Assembly (NCBI GenBank): GCA_000143165.1
Contig: CP002084.1
Span: 496,001-560,000, forward strand
From: Dehalogenimonas lykanthroporepellens BL-DC-9
GTDB lineage: Bacteria; Chloroflexota; Dehalococcoidia; Dehalococcoidales; Dehalococcoidaceae
Length of the DNA stretch: 64,000 nt
Reading direction: 5' to 3'
A program made the position numbers and the translations under genes. Position 1 is the stretch's first letter, and each line of letters opens with the position of its first letter. This document shows, piece after piece, positions 1 through 7,826 of this stretch. The notes beneath the pieces are model-generated. The model was not told where the DNA came from and made no database searches. It worked only from the letters and a program-made list of their open reading frames with translations.

Positions 1-662
1 TCGTCCTGAATGGCGATGATTTCCTGGTTGGCCTGGTGACCGAAGCGGATGGCTTCGAACATCAGGTCTTCCGGGGCCTCATTGGCGCCGGCTTCGAGCA
101 TGGTCACGGCAGAACGGGTGCTGGCGACAACCACGTCAAGGGTGCTGTTTTCCAGCTGGGAATGGGTGGGATTGATGACGAACTCACCGTCGATGTGACC
201 GACACGAACCGCCGAAAGCGGGCCGTCGAAGGGCATTTCCGAAATGCCCAGGGCGCAGGAAGCGCCGATGACACCGAGGACATCGGGATCGTTTTCCTGG
301 TCGGCGGTGAGTACGGTGACAATAATCTGGATTTCCCGGCGCCAGCTCTTGGGCAGAAGGGGCCGGAGCGGACGGTCAGCCAGACGGGCGGCCAGGGTGG
401 CCTGTTCCGACGGGCGGCCTTCGCGGCGGATGAAACCGCCGGGGATGCGGCCGGCGGCATACATCCGCTCTTCCACATCTATGGTCAGGGGCAGGAAATC
501 CACCCCGGGCCGGGGTTCTTTGGCGATGACCGCAGTCACCAGGACCACGGTGTCGCCGTAGCGGACGGTGACGGCGCCGTTGGCCTGTCCGGCCATCCTG
601 CCGTTCTCGATTACGAGATTACGCCCGCCGATGGTGCGTTCAAATGTTTTAATTTCTGGCAA
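1..662 (-). CDS. pnp: Polyribonucleotide nucleotidyltransferase (PNPase), N-terminal part, cut by window edge
   Basis: The 5' 220 codons encode the first RNase PH domain of PNPase, which degrades RNA phosphorolytically from the 3' end. The translation begins PEIKTFERTIGGRNLVIENG after a TTG start at 662 and contains the family signature GRIPGGFIRREGRPSE followed by DRPLRPL. I chose TTG because GGAG lies just upstream and the protein begins at the usual family position; there is no ATG near it. The KH and S1 domains would lie beyond base 1. rpsO is directly upstream on the same strand, the conserved rpsO-pnp order, with a hairpin between them. The identity is secure; only the C-terminal two thirds are unseen. 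Confidence 0.95.
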   Translation of the reverse strand, partial: MPEIKTFERTIGGRNLVIENGRMAGQANGAVTVRYGDTVVLVTAVIAKEPRPGVDFLPLTIDVEERMYAAGRIPGGFIRREGRPSEQATLAARLADRPLRPLLPKSWRREIQIIVTVLTADQENDPDVLGVIGASCALGISEMPFDGPLSAVRVGHIDGEFVINPTHSQLENSTLDVVVASTRSAVTMLEAGANEAPEDLMFEAIRFGHQANQEIIAIQD

Positions 663-693
663 AGGACTCTCCTATAAATAATAGATGAAGCCG

Positions 694-713
694 AAAACCG
701 CCGAAGCGGTTTT
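694..713 (-). terminator. Hairpin with UUCG loop between rpsO and pnp
   Basis: Read on the minus strand this is a perfect 8-bp stem AAAACCGC/GCGGTTTT closed by TTCG, placed 5 bases after the rpsO stop and about 30 bases before the pnp start. It resembles an intrinsic terminator or attenuator, but its U-run is only the four bases of the stem, so partial read-through into pnp is expected (inference). Confidence 0.6.
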
Positions 714-717
714 CTAA

Positions 718-981
718 CTACTTGCGCAAACCCAGTTTGGCGATTACAGCCTGATAGCGACCGGCATCCTCTTTCCTGAGATAGGCGAGCATGCGGCGGC
801 GCTGGCCGACCAGCCGAAGCAGGTTGCACTTGGCGTGAGAATCCTGTTTGTTCAACTGCATGTGACTTGTCAGTTGCATGATGCGGGCTGAGAGAATGGC
901 AATCTGCACCTCAGCCGAGCCGGTGTCACTGTCATGCCTCTTGAAGGTGTCGATTACGGTGATTTTGTCCTGTTTTTCCAA
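718..981 (-). CDS. rpsO: 30S ribosomal protein S15
   Basis: Encodes an 87-residue S15, a primary 16S rRNA-binding protein of the small subunit. Diagnostic stretches are the DTGSAEVQ segment near residue 20, LTSHMQLNKQDSHAK, and the RRRMLAYLR helix. I place the start at a TTG (981) with GAGG seven bases upstream, giving LEKQDKITVIDTF and a length matching the family (88-89). An upstream ATG at about 1011 would add residues absent from normal S15. pnp follows on the same strand. Confidence 0.95.
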   Translation of the reverse strand: MEKQDKITVIDTFKRHDSDTGSAEVQIAILSARIMQLTSHMQLNKQDSHAKCNLLRLVGQRRRMLAYLRKEDAGRYQAVIAKLGLRK

Positions 982-1068
982 TTTCTTTCCTCTTAATGTT
1001 TTATCAAACATGAAGTATAACACAAAGGGGAGGGAGGGGGAAAGAGAACCGCAACTGTCAGCCTTCAA

Positions 1069-1769
1069 CGGTCAGCGGGAAATTCCAAATCTTAAATCAC
1101 AAATAACAAACACTATTAAAATTCCAATATTAAATGGCCGAAACGGGGAAACGGGCTGTCAGCCTTCAGCTATCAGACAATGATTTTTGTCAGGCAGTAT
1201 ACGGTTGATAATGAGTCGGCAATTCGCAAGTGTCAGGACTTCAGAGCATCGGGAATTGTTTTGTCTGACCGACTGTGATTTGAGGAAACGAATGCCGTTT
1301 TCAGCTTTGCCGATGAAGGCCTTCAAACGTGATTCGTTTCGACGACACAATGTAAAACAATATAAACAATCAAGCTGATATTGCCGATACCCGGGACAGG
1401 AGTGGTGTTACGGGAAATTTAACTAATAGCGTATATATGTTCGTAATAATAAGTCCGATTCTAGCGTTCTGTTGAACATATTGTCAACGGAGAAATGGCA
1501 CACCGCGGCTTTCAGTCGAAAGCCGCGAAAATCACAAATAACAAGCTCCAAGTAACAAACAATATCAAAATTCAAAATTATAATGACCGAAACGGGGCAC
1601 CGAGATTGCTTCGCGGTTGACGGCAGAGTGTAATGACGGCATGTATGGGATGTAAGCTATCAGCGGTCAGCCATCAGCTATATGCCTTTTAGATCTCCGG
1701 TTTTCACCGGAGATGACAGAGAAGGTGTATACCAGGTCATGGTCCGATGGATTCGCTACGAACAGATAA
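1069..1769. repeat. Non-coding stretch with dispersed AT-rich and palindromic repeat fragments
   Basis: I see no convincing gene in these 700 bases. They hold copies of several modules that recur in the window: AT-rich tracts of the form aaattccaaat...caaataac (1081-1130 and 1530-1590), CTGTCAGCCTTCAGC-like pieces (about 1055-1078, 1157-1180, 1655-1682), and a degenerate copy of the gagattgcttcgcgg...aatgacgg module (1600-1640). The short ORFs here have no family features or convincing ribosome-binding sites. Confidence 0.6.
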
Positions 1770-2552
1770 TCAGCGTTTGGGGAATTCGCCTTTGAGGGCG
1801 TCGGCAACGATACCTTTGACCTGTTCAGAAAAATCAGCCCGCATTATCCATTCCAGAAAGCCCGGGTCGGTATCGGCCAGGGTGCGCAGGGTGACGCCTT
1901 TGTTCTTGCTGAAGTTGACCGCCGCTTCCTGGTTGACCCAGATGAGCTTGCCGTCGGCGTCGATATAATCGGCTTCTTCCGGCCGGCAACAGAATTCATG
2001 AAGGGCATCGACGTCTGCCGGTAACTCCGACTCATGCGCCGCCAACTGGGCGGAGAGAATTTCAGCGCAGGCCCGGGCGTCGGCGTCCGAGGAATGAAGG
2101 TTTGCCAGCTGTTTGCCGCAGTAGAGAGAGTAAGCCGCTTCCAGCCCGCGCGGGTGAAACTTGTGGAAGATGACCTGGGTGTCAATGATGCGGCGGCCGG
2201 CGCGGGAAAAATCCACCCCGGCGCGCCGGAATTCAGCTTCCAACATGGGGATATCGAACTTCTTGATGTTGAAGCCGCACAGGTCACAACCTTCCAGAAA
2301 GTCACGGAAACTTTTAGCAATGCGGTTGAAAGACGGCTGGCCGGCGACCCGGTCATCGGTGATGCCGTGGATGGCGGTGGCCGTTTCCGGGATGGGGATG
2401 CCGGGGTCAATTAGCCGGCTCCGGGATTCTTCGGTGCCGTCGGGCAGGAGTTTGACCAGGGTGATTTCCACGATACGGTCTTTCAAAGGGTTGAGGCCGG
2501 TGGTTTCCAGGTCGAAGAAGACCAGCGGCCGGTCCAGTTTCAGGTTGTTCAT
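1770..2552 (-). CDS. DnaQ-like 3'-5' exonuclease (DEDDh family)
   Basis: A 260-residue protein whose first ~180 residues form an RNase T/DnaQ exonuclease domain: FFDLETTGL (Exo I, Asp and Glu ligands) at residues 12-20, GFNIKKFDIPML (Exo II) near 93-104, and HSSDADARA (Exo III, His and Asp) near 153-161. The last ~80 residues are a C-terminal extension I do not recognise. It may be a stand-alone proofreading or repair nuclease; it lacks the polymerase or helicase domains of larger DnaQ fusions. There is no ribosome-binding site, but TATAAT lies six bases before the ATG, so the mRNA may be leaderless. Confidence 0.88.
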   Translation of the reverse strand: MNNLKLDRPLVFFDLETTGLNPLKDRIVEITLVKLLPDGTEESRSRLIDPGIPIPETATAIHGITDDRVAGQPSFNRIAKSFRDFLEGCDLCGFNIKKFDIPMLEAEFRRAGVDFSRAGRRIIDTQVIFHKFHPRGLEAAYSLYCGKQLANLHSSDADARACAEILSAQLAAHESELPADVDALHEFCCRPEEADYIDADGKLIWVNQEAAVNFSKNKGVTLRTLADTDPGFLEWIMRADFSEQVKGIVADALKGEFPKR

Positions 2553-2558
2553 GGGGCA

Positions 2559-2564
2559 ATTATA
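2559..2564 (-). promoter_or_regulatory. -10 box adjoining the start codon of the DnaQ-like gene
   Basis: A perfect TATAAT (minus strand) is separated from the ATG at 2552 by six bases, so the expected transcription start falls on or beside the A of the start codon. No clear -35 element is visible. Confidence 0.5.
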
Positions 2565-2659
2565 ACCGGAGGGGCAGGATGGGGGAAATGAGTAGCCAAC
2601 GGCAGGCGGCTCCCAGTGCGTGGGTATGATTATTTGGCTCTTCGGGCAACCGTTAACTC

Positions 2660-3130
2660 TCAGGAATAAACGGCGGCCATGCGAGCCGCCTTTTCAGCGA
2701 TTCGGTTTCTCAGCTCTGTCGGTTCCAGCACCTCGATGTTTTCACCCCACCACATGACCCAGGAAGTAAACTCCCGGCTGTCGGTCACCCGGAGCGATAT
2801 CACGACGTTGCCGTCGGGCAGTTCCCGGGTTTGTTGAGATGAATGCCACATGGTTTCCGACATCAGACGAGCGGCCTCCGGAGACCGTGAGCGCAGGCGA
2901 ACCTCTATGACCTTGCCGCCGATGGTAACGTCCCAGGCGTTGTCCAGCAGGGTATTGGCGTTGAATTCAGCCGGAATAGTGTAGTGTTCATCCGTTTCAT
3001 AAATTGAGGAAATACGTTCCACCTTGAAATTGCGCAACGCCCCGGCCTTATGACACCAGGCGATGACGTATGACGCACGTCCCGTGGCGGCCGGCTGGAT
3101 GAAGTAAGGGTCAATCAGGCGTTCCGCGGG
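2660..3130 (-). pseudogene. 5'-truncated WYL-domain transcriptional regulator
   Basis: The coding part from ERLIDPYFI to the stop at 2660 is a WYL domain (VIAWCHKAGALRNFKVERI) plus the C-terminal effector-sensing extension (EVRLRSRSPEAARL, later VMWWGENIEVLEP) of YafY/PafC-type regulators. The N-terminal DNA-binding HTH domain and the start of WYL are missing. The frame stays open upstream to 3232, but that part reads through CRISPR-repeat DNA (residues VSIHAP and GSPPHPWGTP are translations of repeat sequence), so it is not native protein. WYL regulators are often linked to CRISPR-cas loci, which fits the adjoining relic. No cas gene remains in the window. Confidence 0.75.
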
Positions 3131-3209
3131 CGCGTGAATTGAAACCAAATCTGGGAGAAAACTGTCAGTGCACAGCGCGGGTGTTCCCCACGGATGTGGG
3201 GGTGAACCG
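3125..3209 (+). CRISPR. CRISPR relic: partial type I-C-like repeat, 35-nt spacer-sized gap, complete type I-E-like repeat
   Basis: 3181-3209 is a 29-nt unit beginning GTGTTCCCCACG and ending GGGGGTGAACCG, with the inverted core CCCCAC...GTGGGG typical of type I-E repeats. 3125-3145 ends GCGTGAATTGAAAC, matching the 3' part of type I-C repeats (consensus end GTGGATTGAAAC) with one difference; the 5' part is replaced by WYL coding sequence. Between them lie 35 bases, a normal spacer length. Only one full repeat exists and no cas genes are nearby, so this is a remnant and not a working array. Repeat typing is by recognition only. Confidence 0.65.
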
Positions 3210-3247
3210 TGTCGGCTGTCAATGCTGAACAAACTGCTTTTTAGGAG

Positions 3248-3906
3248 ACCGAGATTGCTTTGCGGCCGATGGCCGCGCGCAATGACGGGATAGTTTCCGG
3301 ATACCGAGATTGCCGCGTCGCTACGCTCCTCGCCAAGACGATAGATGCTTGCCGTGCATAGTTAGAAAGGTTCGCCACGAACGGGGGGACATGGGGCATG
3401 GATTACCCGTTTTCACGGGTAATGACATGAGGGTACTGATATTTTGTGGCACCGAGATTGCTTTGCGGCCGAAGGCCGCGCGCAATGACGGGATAGTTTC
3501 CGGATACCGAGATTGCCGCGTCGCTACGCTCCTCGCCAAGACGATAGATGCTTGCCGTGCATAGTTAGAAAGGTTCACCACGAACGGGGGACACGGGGCA
3601 TGGATTACCCATTTTCATGGGTAATGACAGAGGGTGGTTGATATTCAGTGATACCGGGATTGCTTTGCGGCCGATGGCCGCGCGCAATGACGGGATAGTT
3701 TCCGGATACCGAGATTGCCGCGTCGTTTCATTCCTTATAATGTGCGAGGTTGAATGAAACTGAGTGCGGGACGATCTTAGATCGTCCCCTACATTTTAAT
3801 GGATAAACGGGGCATGGATTACCCATTTTCATGGGTAATGACAGAGGGTGGTTGATATTCAGTGATACCGGGATTGCTTTGCGGCCGATGGCCGCGCAAT
3901 GACGGG
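3248..3906. repeat. Tandem and mosaic dispersed repeats upstream of the PAC2 pair
   Basis: A unit of about 203 bases starts at 3248, again at 3451 and, modified, at 3653. Each unit chains modules: (A) accgagattgctttgcgg with CGGCCGATGGCCG and ending caatgacggg; (B) gccgcgtcgctacgctcctcgcc...gttagaaaggttc; (C) the palindrome TTACCCxTTTTCxTGGGTAA. In the third unit module B is replaced after gccgcgtcg by (D) tttcattcc..., which contains the perfect inverted repeat GGGACGATC/GATCGTCCC (about 3760-3785). Bases 3711-3906 recur almost exactly at 5882-6079. No gene is evident here. Confidence 0.85.
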
Positions 3907-3957
3907 GGTATGCAAGTGTCCAGGACAGACAGGGTGAAGGTGAGATGACCGTGCGGT

Positions 3958-3987
3958 TTGTCCGGAAAGCGGGTTAAGCCTTACAAT
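3958..3987 (+). promoter_or_regulatory. Probable promoter of the PAC2 pair
   Basis: TTGTCC (3958-3963), an 18-base spacer and TACAAT (3982-3987) precede the ATG at 3996 by only eight bases. No Shine-Dalgarno sequence is present, so the transcript would be leaderless or nearly so. Confidence 0.5.
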
Positions 3988-3995
3988 AGTAAATT

Positions 3996-4916
3996 ATGGG
4001 ATTCAAACTTGAAAAAACACCTGAACTCAATGCGCCCGACCTGGTGGTCGGCTGGCCGGGTATCGGCAACGTGGGGCTGATGGCGGTGGAGACCGCCTGG
4101 CGGCAACTGGAGGCCGAGTATCTGGGCGAAATAGAACCTGAACCTTATTTTTACCCGAACGGCATGTCGATAAAAAACGGGGTGTTGGAAAAATTGTCTT
4201 TCCCGGCGTGCAGGTTTTACTACAAACGACTGGGAGGCCGCGACATCATTTTCTTTACCGGCGAGGAACAGCCGGCCGAAGGCGGCTCTACCTACGCCGC
4301 CGGGGTCAAGGCCTACCGCATGGCCAAAGAGGTGCTGGATGTGGCGGAAAAATTAGGCGTGCGCCGGATTTTTACCTCCGGCGCGGCGGTCAGCCCGATT
4401 CATCATGAAGCCGTTTCCGGTGTCTGGGCGGTGTCTTCCAGCCGTGAATTGCTGGAAGAAATCAACAGTTTTCGGAGCGGGCGACTGACCAGCACACTGC
4501 AAGGACGACAGGCCCAGTCCAACATTTCCGGCCTGAACGGCCTGATGGTGGGGGTGGCTGACCGTCGCGGCATCCCGGCGGCCTGCCTGATGGGGGAGGT
4601 GCCGGACTACCTGGCCCGGGCGCCGATGGCCTATCCGGCCGCCGTCAAGTCCGTACTTCAGGTGATGAGCGGGTTTCTGGGGTTCGAGCTGGATTACACC
4701 GAACTGGATGAAATGCGCCGCCAGACGAACGAGATGGTGGATCAGTTCTTCGACCAGTTTCCCGATGAAATCAAGGGAAAGCTGGCTCAACGACGGCAGA
4801 TGATTACCGCCGAAGCCGACGGCGGGGAGCCGATAACCGAAGACGATAAGAAATGGCTGGCCGATCATATCGAGGATTTGTTCAAGCAGGAGGGCGATGA
4901 TGACCGGGCGGCTTGA
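3996..4916 (+). CDS. PAC2-family protein (proteasome-assembly-chaperone-like), first of pair
   Basis: A 306-residue protein with the PAC2 fold signature: an N-terminal LVVGWPGIGNVGLMAVE strand-loop, a conserved FFTGEEQP segment near residue 85, and a Rossmann-like core (VRRIFTSGAAVS, LNGLMVGVADRRGI). The C-terminal third (EMRRQTNEMVDQFFDQF...) is helical and acidic, as in bacterial and archaeal PAC2 proteins. In eukaryotes and archaea the family chaperones proteasome assembly; its bacterial role is not settled. The last 20 bases overlap the next gene, itself a PAC2 protein, implying translational coupling and possibly a heterodimer (inference). Confidence 0.85.
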   Translation: MGFKLEKTPELNAPDLVVGWPGIGNVGLMAVETAWRQLEAEYLGEIEPEPYFYPNGMSIKNGVLEKLSFPACRFYYKRLGGRDIIFFTGEEQPAEGGSTYAAGVKAYRMAKEVLDVAEKLGVRRIFTSGAAVSPIHHEAVSGVWAVSSSRELLEEINSFRSGRLTSTLQGRQAQSNISGLNGLMVGVADRRGIPAACLMGEVPDYLARAPMAYPAAVKSVLQVMSGFLGFELDYTELDEMRRQTNEMVDQFFDQFPDEIKGKLAQRRQMITAEADGGEPITEDDKKWLADHIEDLFKQEGDDDRAA

Positions 4917-5724
4917 TTACCTGGCGACGCCGAATCTGGAGCGGCCGCTGATGGTGGTCGGCTGGAAAGGCGAAGCCGGCACCGTGGGTGAACGGGTGAC
5001 AGATTACCTGGCGGAAACGCTTGAGATGCGGGACCTGGCTGACATTGACCCGGTGGGTTATTTCAGTCTTTCAAGCGTGGAAGTCTCCGATGACCTGGTG
5101 AGCTTTCCCTTCAGTCGTTTCAAGTATTCTGAAAAGTCTAACCTGATTACCTTTTATTCCGATACACCGGCACACGATATTCCCGAATTCTTAAGTTTGG
5201 TGCTGGAGCTGGCGGCCAGACACAGCGTCTGCCAGATAGTAACGATAAATGCTTTACCGGTGATGGCTTCACATAATACGCCCCAACCTTTGATTGCCAA
5301 CCTGAGCACGCCGCTGTTGAAGGAATGGCTTTCCGGCGACGGAATCAACACCGATATAGATTTCGAGTCGCCGCCGGGACCGCGACCGCCCCTGTCCAGT
5401 TACCTGCTGTGGTCAGCCCGGCAAAAAGGTATTGAGGCAGTATCGCTGTGGGTGCCGGTGCCGTATTATCTGGCTTCCTTTTCCGATGAGGTGGGCATCC
5501 GGCGGGCGCTGGCTTTTCTGCGCGAGAAGCTGGCGGTGCCGCTGGCGCTGGAAGGCGCCCTGGCCGCCGAGCAGAGGCTGAGGGAAACGCTGGGGGAACT
5601 GCGAAGAGATTCCGCCGATGTGGATAAGGCGCTGACCATGCTGGAGAGTAGCCTGTCTTTGACTGAATATGAAGCCGGGCAGTTGGCGGCGGCGGTGCGG
5701 GAGAAGATGGGGAAAGCCGGTTGA
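4897..5724 (+). CDS. PAC2-family protein, second of pair
   Basis: A 275-residue paralogue of the preceding protein. It keeps the opening PLMVVGWKGEAGTVGERVTDYL, the acidic IDPVGYF turn and the SRFKYSEKSNLITFYSD strands, but lacks the classical G-I-G-N-V loop of its neighbour. The C-terminal part is helical (LREKLAVPLALEGALAAEQRL, then EQ-rich helices). The ATG at 4897 lies inside the upstream gene, with GGAGGGCG just before it. The two PAC2 genes sit alone between almost identical direct repeats. Confidence 0.78.
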   Translation: MMTGRLDYLATPNLERPLMVVGWKGEAGTVGERVTDYLAETLEMRDLADIDPVGYFSLSSVEVSDDLVSFPFSRFKYSEKSNLITFYSDTPAHDIPEFLSLVLELAARHSVCQIVTINALPVMASHNTPQPLIANLSTPLLKEWLSGDGINTDIDFESPPGPRPPLSSYLLWSARQKGIEAVSLWVPVPYYLASFSDEVGIRRALAFLREKLAVPLALEGALAAEQRLRETLGELRRDSADVDKALTMLESSLSLTEYEAGQLAAAVREKMGKAG

Positions 5725-5737
5725 GAGCCGGGGAAAT

Positions 5738-6340
5738 TTCAAAACACAAGCACCAAATAACAAACAAATCCTAATATCGAATATCTAATTTCTAAACAAT
5801 ACTAAAATTCTAATCTCGAATGACCAAAATGGGTGAAATAGCTGTCAGCCTTCAGCAGTCAGCTTTCAGCTTTGGGTCGCAGAGATTGCCGCGTCGTTTC
5901 ATTCCTTTTAATGCGCGAGGTTAAATGAAACTGAGCGCGGGACGATCTTAGATCGTCCCCTACATTTTAATGGATAAACGGGGCATGGATTACCCATTTT
6001 CATGGGTAATGACAGAGGGTGGTTGATATTCAGTGATACCGGGATTGCTTCGCGGCCGATGGCCGCGCGCAATGACGGGATGGTTGCGGGATACCGAGAT
6101 TGCCGCGTCGCTACGCTCCTCGCCAAGACGAGAGATGCTTGCCGTGCATAGTTAGAAAGGTTCACCACGAACGGGGGACACGGGGTTTGGATTACCCGTT
6201 TTCACGGGTAATGACATGAGGGTGGTTGGTATTCAGTGATACCGGGATTGCTTCGCGGCCGATGGCCGCGCGCAATGACGGGATGGTTGCGGGATACCGA
6301 GATTGCTTTGCGGCCGATGGTCGCGCGCAATGATGTGGCG
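5738..6340. repeat. Second dispersed-repeat block, partial duplicate of the 3248-3906 block
   Basis: After an AT-rich tract (5738-5820) and a CTGTCAGCCTTCAGC-type piece (5841-5870), bases 5882-6079 repeat 3711-3906 almost exactly. Modules B and C follow (6092-6218) and two more A modules (about 6243-6286 and 6299-6335). The perfect palindrome GGGACGATC/GATCGTCCC occurs near 5940-5960. Apparent ORFs here are translations of repeats. The rest of this 740-base gap holds nothing else I can support except the hairpin at 6413. Confidence 0.85.
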
Positions 6341-6412
6341 ACACCAGATACGGAAACGAGGCATGGCTCGTCACTACGAAGGCAACGTATGAAAACTGAT
6401 AATATATTGAAA

Positions 6413-6442
6413 GAAGCCGGGTTTCATTCGAAACCCGGCTTC
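6413..6442. terminator. Perfect 13-bp hairpin downstream of the 253-residue gene
   Basis: GAAGCCGGGTTTC, loop ATTC, then the exact inverse. It lies about 25 bases past the stop of the minus-strand gene ending at 6467, followed on that strand by TTTCAATAT. This is a probable intrinsic terminator, with only a modest U-run. Confidence 0.65.
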
Positions 6443-6466
6443 TTGTTATGGGACAGCGCGAAGGGT

Positions 6467-7228
6467 TTATTCCGTGGTCTTTTTCTTGCGGGTAGCGGGT
6501 TTTTTAGCCCGGGGTCTGGCCGGCGCCTTTTTGGTATCGGCTGGTTTCTTAGCCGGTTCCGGTTTTTCGTCCTTTTTCACATCCTCTGCCGGCGGTTCCT
6601 GACGGGGTGCCCGGTGGGCGCGCTCCGAAACGTCACGCAGGTAACGGTGGATGTCGTCGAGTGAAGGCGGGGAAACGCTGAAGACTTCAATGCCGGCCGG
6701 GAACTGCAACTGGTGGCCTTCCCGGATGAACAGCACGCCGGCTTCATCCTCTCCCAGGGTTTCGGTGATACGGGCGGCGATGTGCTCATAACGCTTTTTC
6801 GCCACCGCCATCAGATTCTCCGAAGCCAGCCGGGCCACCTTCTGAGAGGTGAAGCCCAGCATGACGAAGCGTTCCCAGTCAACGCTTTCGTTCATGAGCT
6901 CCTGGTCCTCGATGGGCACCAGCTGGGCGCCGGCGTCAAGGCGGGCGATGGTGATGTCGCTGGAAGGGGTTTCGAACTGTTTCAACGTAGATATGCCGGC
7001 TTCGCCGGGGGCGTCGATGCCCTCATGATACACCTTGACGATGCTGCCGATGCGGTCTTCGAGGTGGGCCAGTTGCTCGCCGATTTCGAACCAGTAGCGG
7101 TCAAAAAGGGCGTTGTATTCTGCCGGGGCTTCCGGCCAGCGGTAGAGCAGGGGGACGACATAGAGTTTGCGCTTGCCGGTGAAAGTGGAAGCGCGCGGTC
7201 TTTCGATTTTACCCAGTTCTTCGGTCAT
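6467..7228 (-). CDS. Uncharacterised protein with a histone H1-like Lys/Ala/Pro tail
   Basis: I do not recognise this 253-residue protein. Residues ~1-200 look globular with alpha/beta character (KLYVVPLLYRWPEAP, LASENLMAVAKKRYEHI, EAGVLFIREGHQLQFP, then VFSVSPPSLDDIHRYL); the pattern is reminiscent of stand-alone eRF1-type or nucleotide-fold domains, but I cannot assign it. The last ~50 residues are low complexity, rich in Lys, Pro and Ala (PARPRAKKPATRKKK), like histone H1 tails, suggesting nucleic-acid or ribosome binding. The start at 7228 is chosen for AAGGAG four bases upstream; the frame extends to 7282 without such a site. The ferritin-like gene upstream is probably co-transcribed. 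Confidence 0.7.
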   Translation of the reverse strand: MTEELGKIERPRASTFTGKRKLYVVPLLYRWPEAPAEYNALFDRYWFEIGEQLAHLEDRIGSIVKVYHEGIDAPGEAGISTLKQFETPSSDITIARLDAGAQLVPIEDQELMNESVDWERFVMLGFTSQKVARLASENLMAVAKKRYEHIAARITETLGEDEAGVLFIREGHQLQFPAGIEVFSVSPPSLDDIHRYLRDVSERAHRAPRQEPPAEDVKKDEKPEPAKKPADTKKAPARPRAKKPATRKKKTTE

Positions 7229-7271
7229 GATTATCTCCTTGTCTGATGATGAATTTACATAATGTTGAGGC

Positions 7272-7727
7272 TCAGTCTTCAATGTAGACTATATCCTGAT
7301 AGAGTTTTTCCAGCGATGACTGGTGTTCCAGTTCCTGGTCGGCCAGGCTGTCGGCCAGTGACCGGGGGAATGAGTCGGTCAGTGAGGCGGCCAGCTCTCT
7401 ATAAAAGGAAGCCGAAGCGGCTTCCTGGCGGATGGCGAACAGGATGGTGCCGGGGAGGTCGGCGCCGGGCAGTTCGTCCGGGGCCTTGAGGTAGGTGGTC
7501 AGGGCCGGGCGGGAGAGGTCAGCCGAGGGGTGCCGGTGGTCGGCAATCTGCCGGGGCGGGATGTCTTTCAGGATTGCCAGGTGTTTTTCTTCTTCGTCGG
7601 CCAGTTCCCGGAGGAGGGTGGCGGCGGCCGGTTCCGCGGCGTCGGCGGCCGCCTGGCGGTACATGGCCGCCGAGGCGACTTCCTTCATCATGGCGCCTTC
7701 CATTATTTCGGTGACCTGGTCGTTCAT
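7272..7727 (-). CDS. Ferritin-like (rubrerythrin-related) diiron protein
   Basis: A 151-residue all-helical protein with two diiron-type helix pairs: MKEVASAAMYRQAA and ADEEEKHLAIL in the first half, RQEAASASFYRELA and LADQELEHQSSLEKLY in the second. The E...ExxH pattern repeats as in rubrerythrin/YciE-like proteins. There is no C-terminal rubredoxin domain, so electrons must come from another protein. It is probably used against peroxide or for iron handling in an oxygen-sensitive cell. It lies 43 bases upstream of the uncharacterised 253-residue gene on the same strand. Confidence 0.78.
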   Translation of the reverse strand: MNDQVTEIMEGAMMKEVASAAMYRQAAADAAEPAAATLLRELADEEEKHLAILKDIPPRQIADHRHPSADLSRPALTTYLKAPDELPGADLPGTILFAIRQEAASASFYRELAASLTDSFPRSLADSLADQELEHQSSLEKLYQDIVYIED

Positions 7728-7826
7728 GCGTCTGTCCTCAGGGATTGAATTACGGGTTTATTCTATTTATGAAGAAGGGAGGTGTCAATTCACTGTATAG
7801 TAATCAGTTATCAGTACACAAGTATC

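Noticed and set aside
36-677. Plus-strand ORF of 213 codons over pnp
   Set aside because: It is the antisense of the PNPase reading frame, which is clearly the coding strand.
1159-1378. Two small ORFs on opposite strands in the 1.1-1.8 kb gap
   Set aside because: No ribosome-binding site, no recognisable protein features, and they overlap each other in repeat-rich DNA.
3181-3209. Functional CRISPR array
   Set aside because: Only one complete repeat and one partial repeat of another type; no cas genes and no further repeats follow.
3310-3581. Overlapping ORFs in the repeat block (also 5908-6168 and 6192-6374)
   Set aside because: They translate dispersed repeats on either strand, are near copies of each other and have no ribosome-binding sites.
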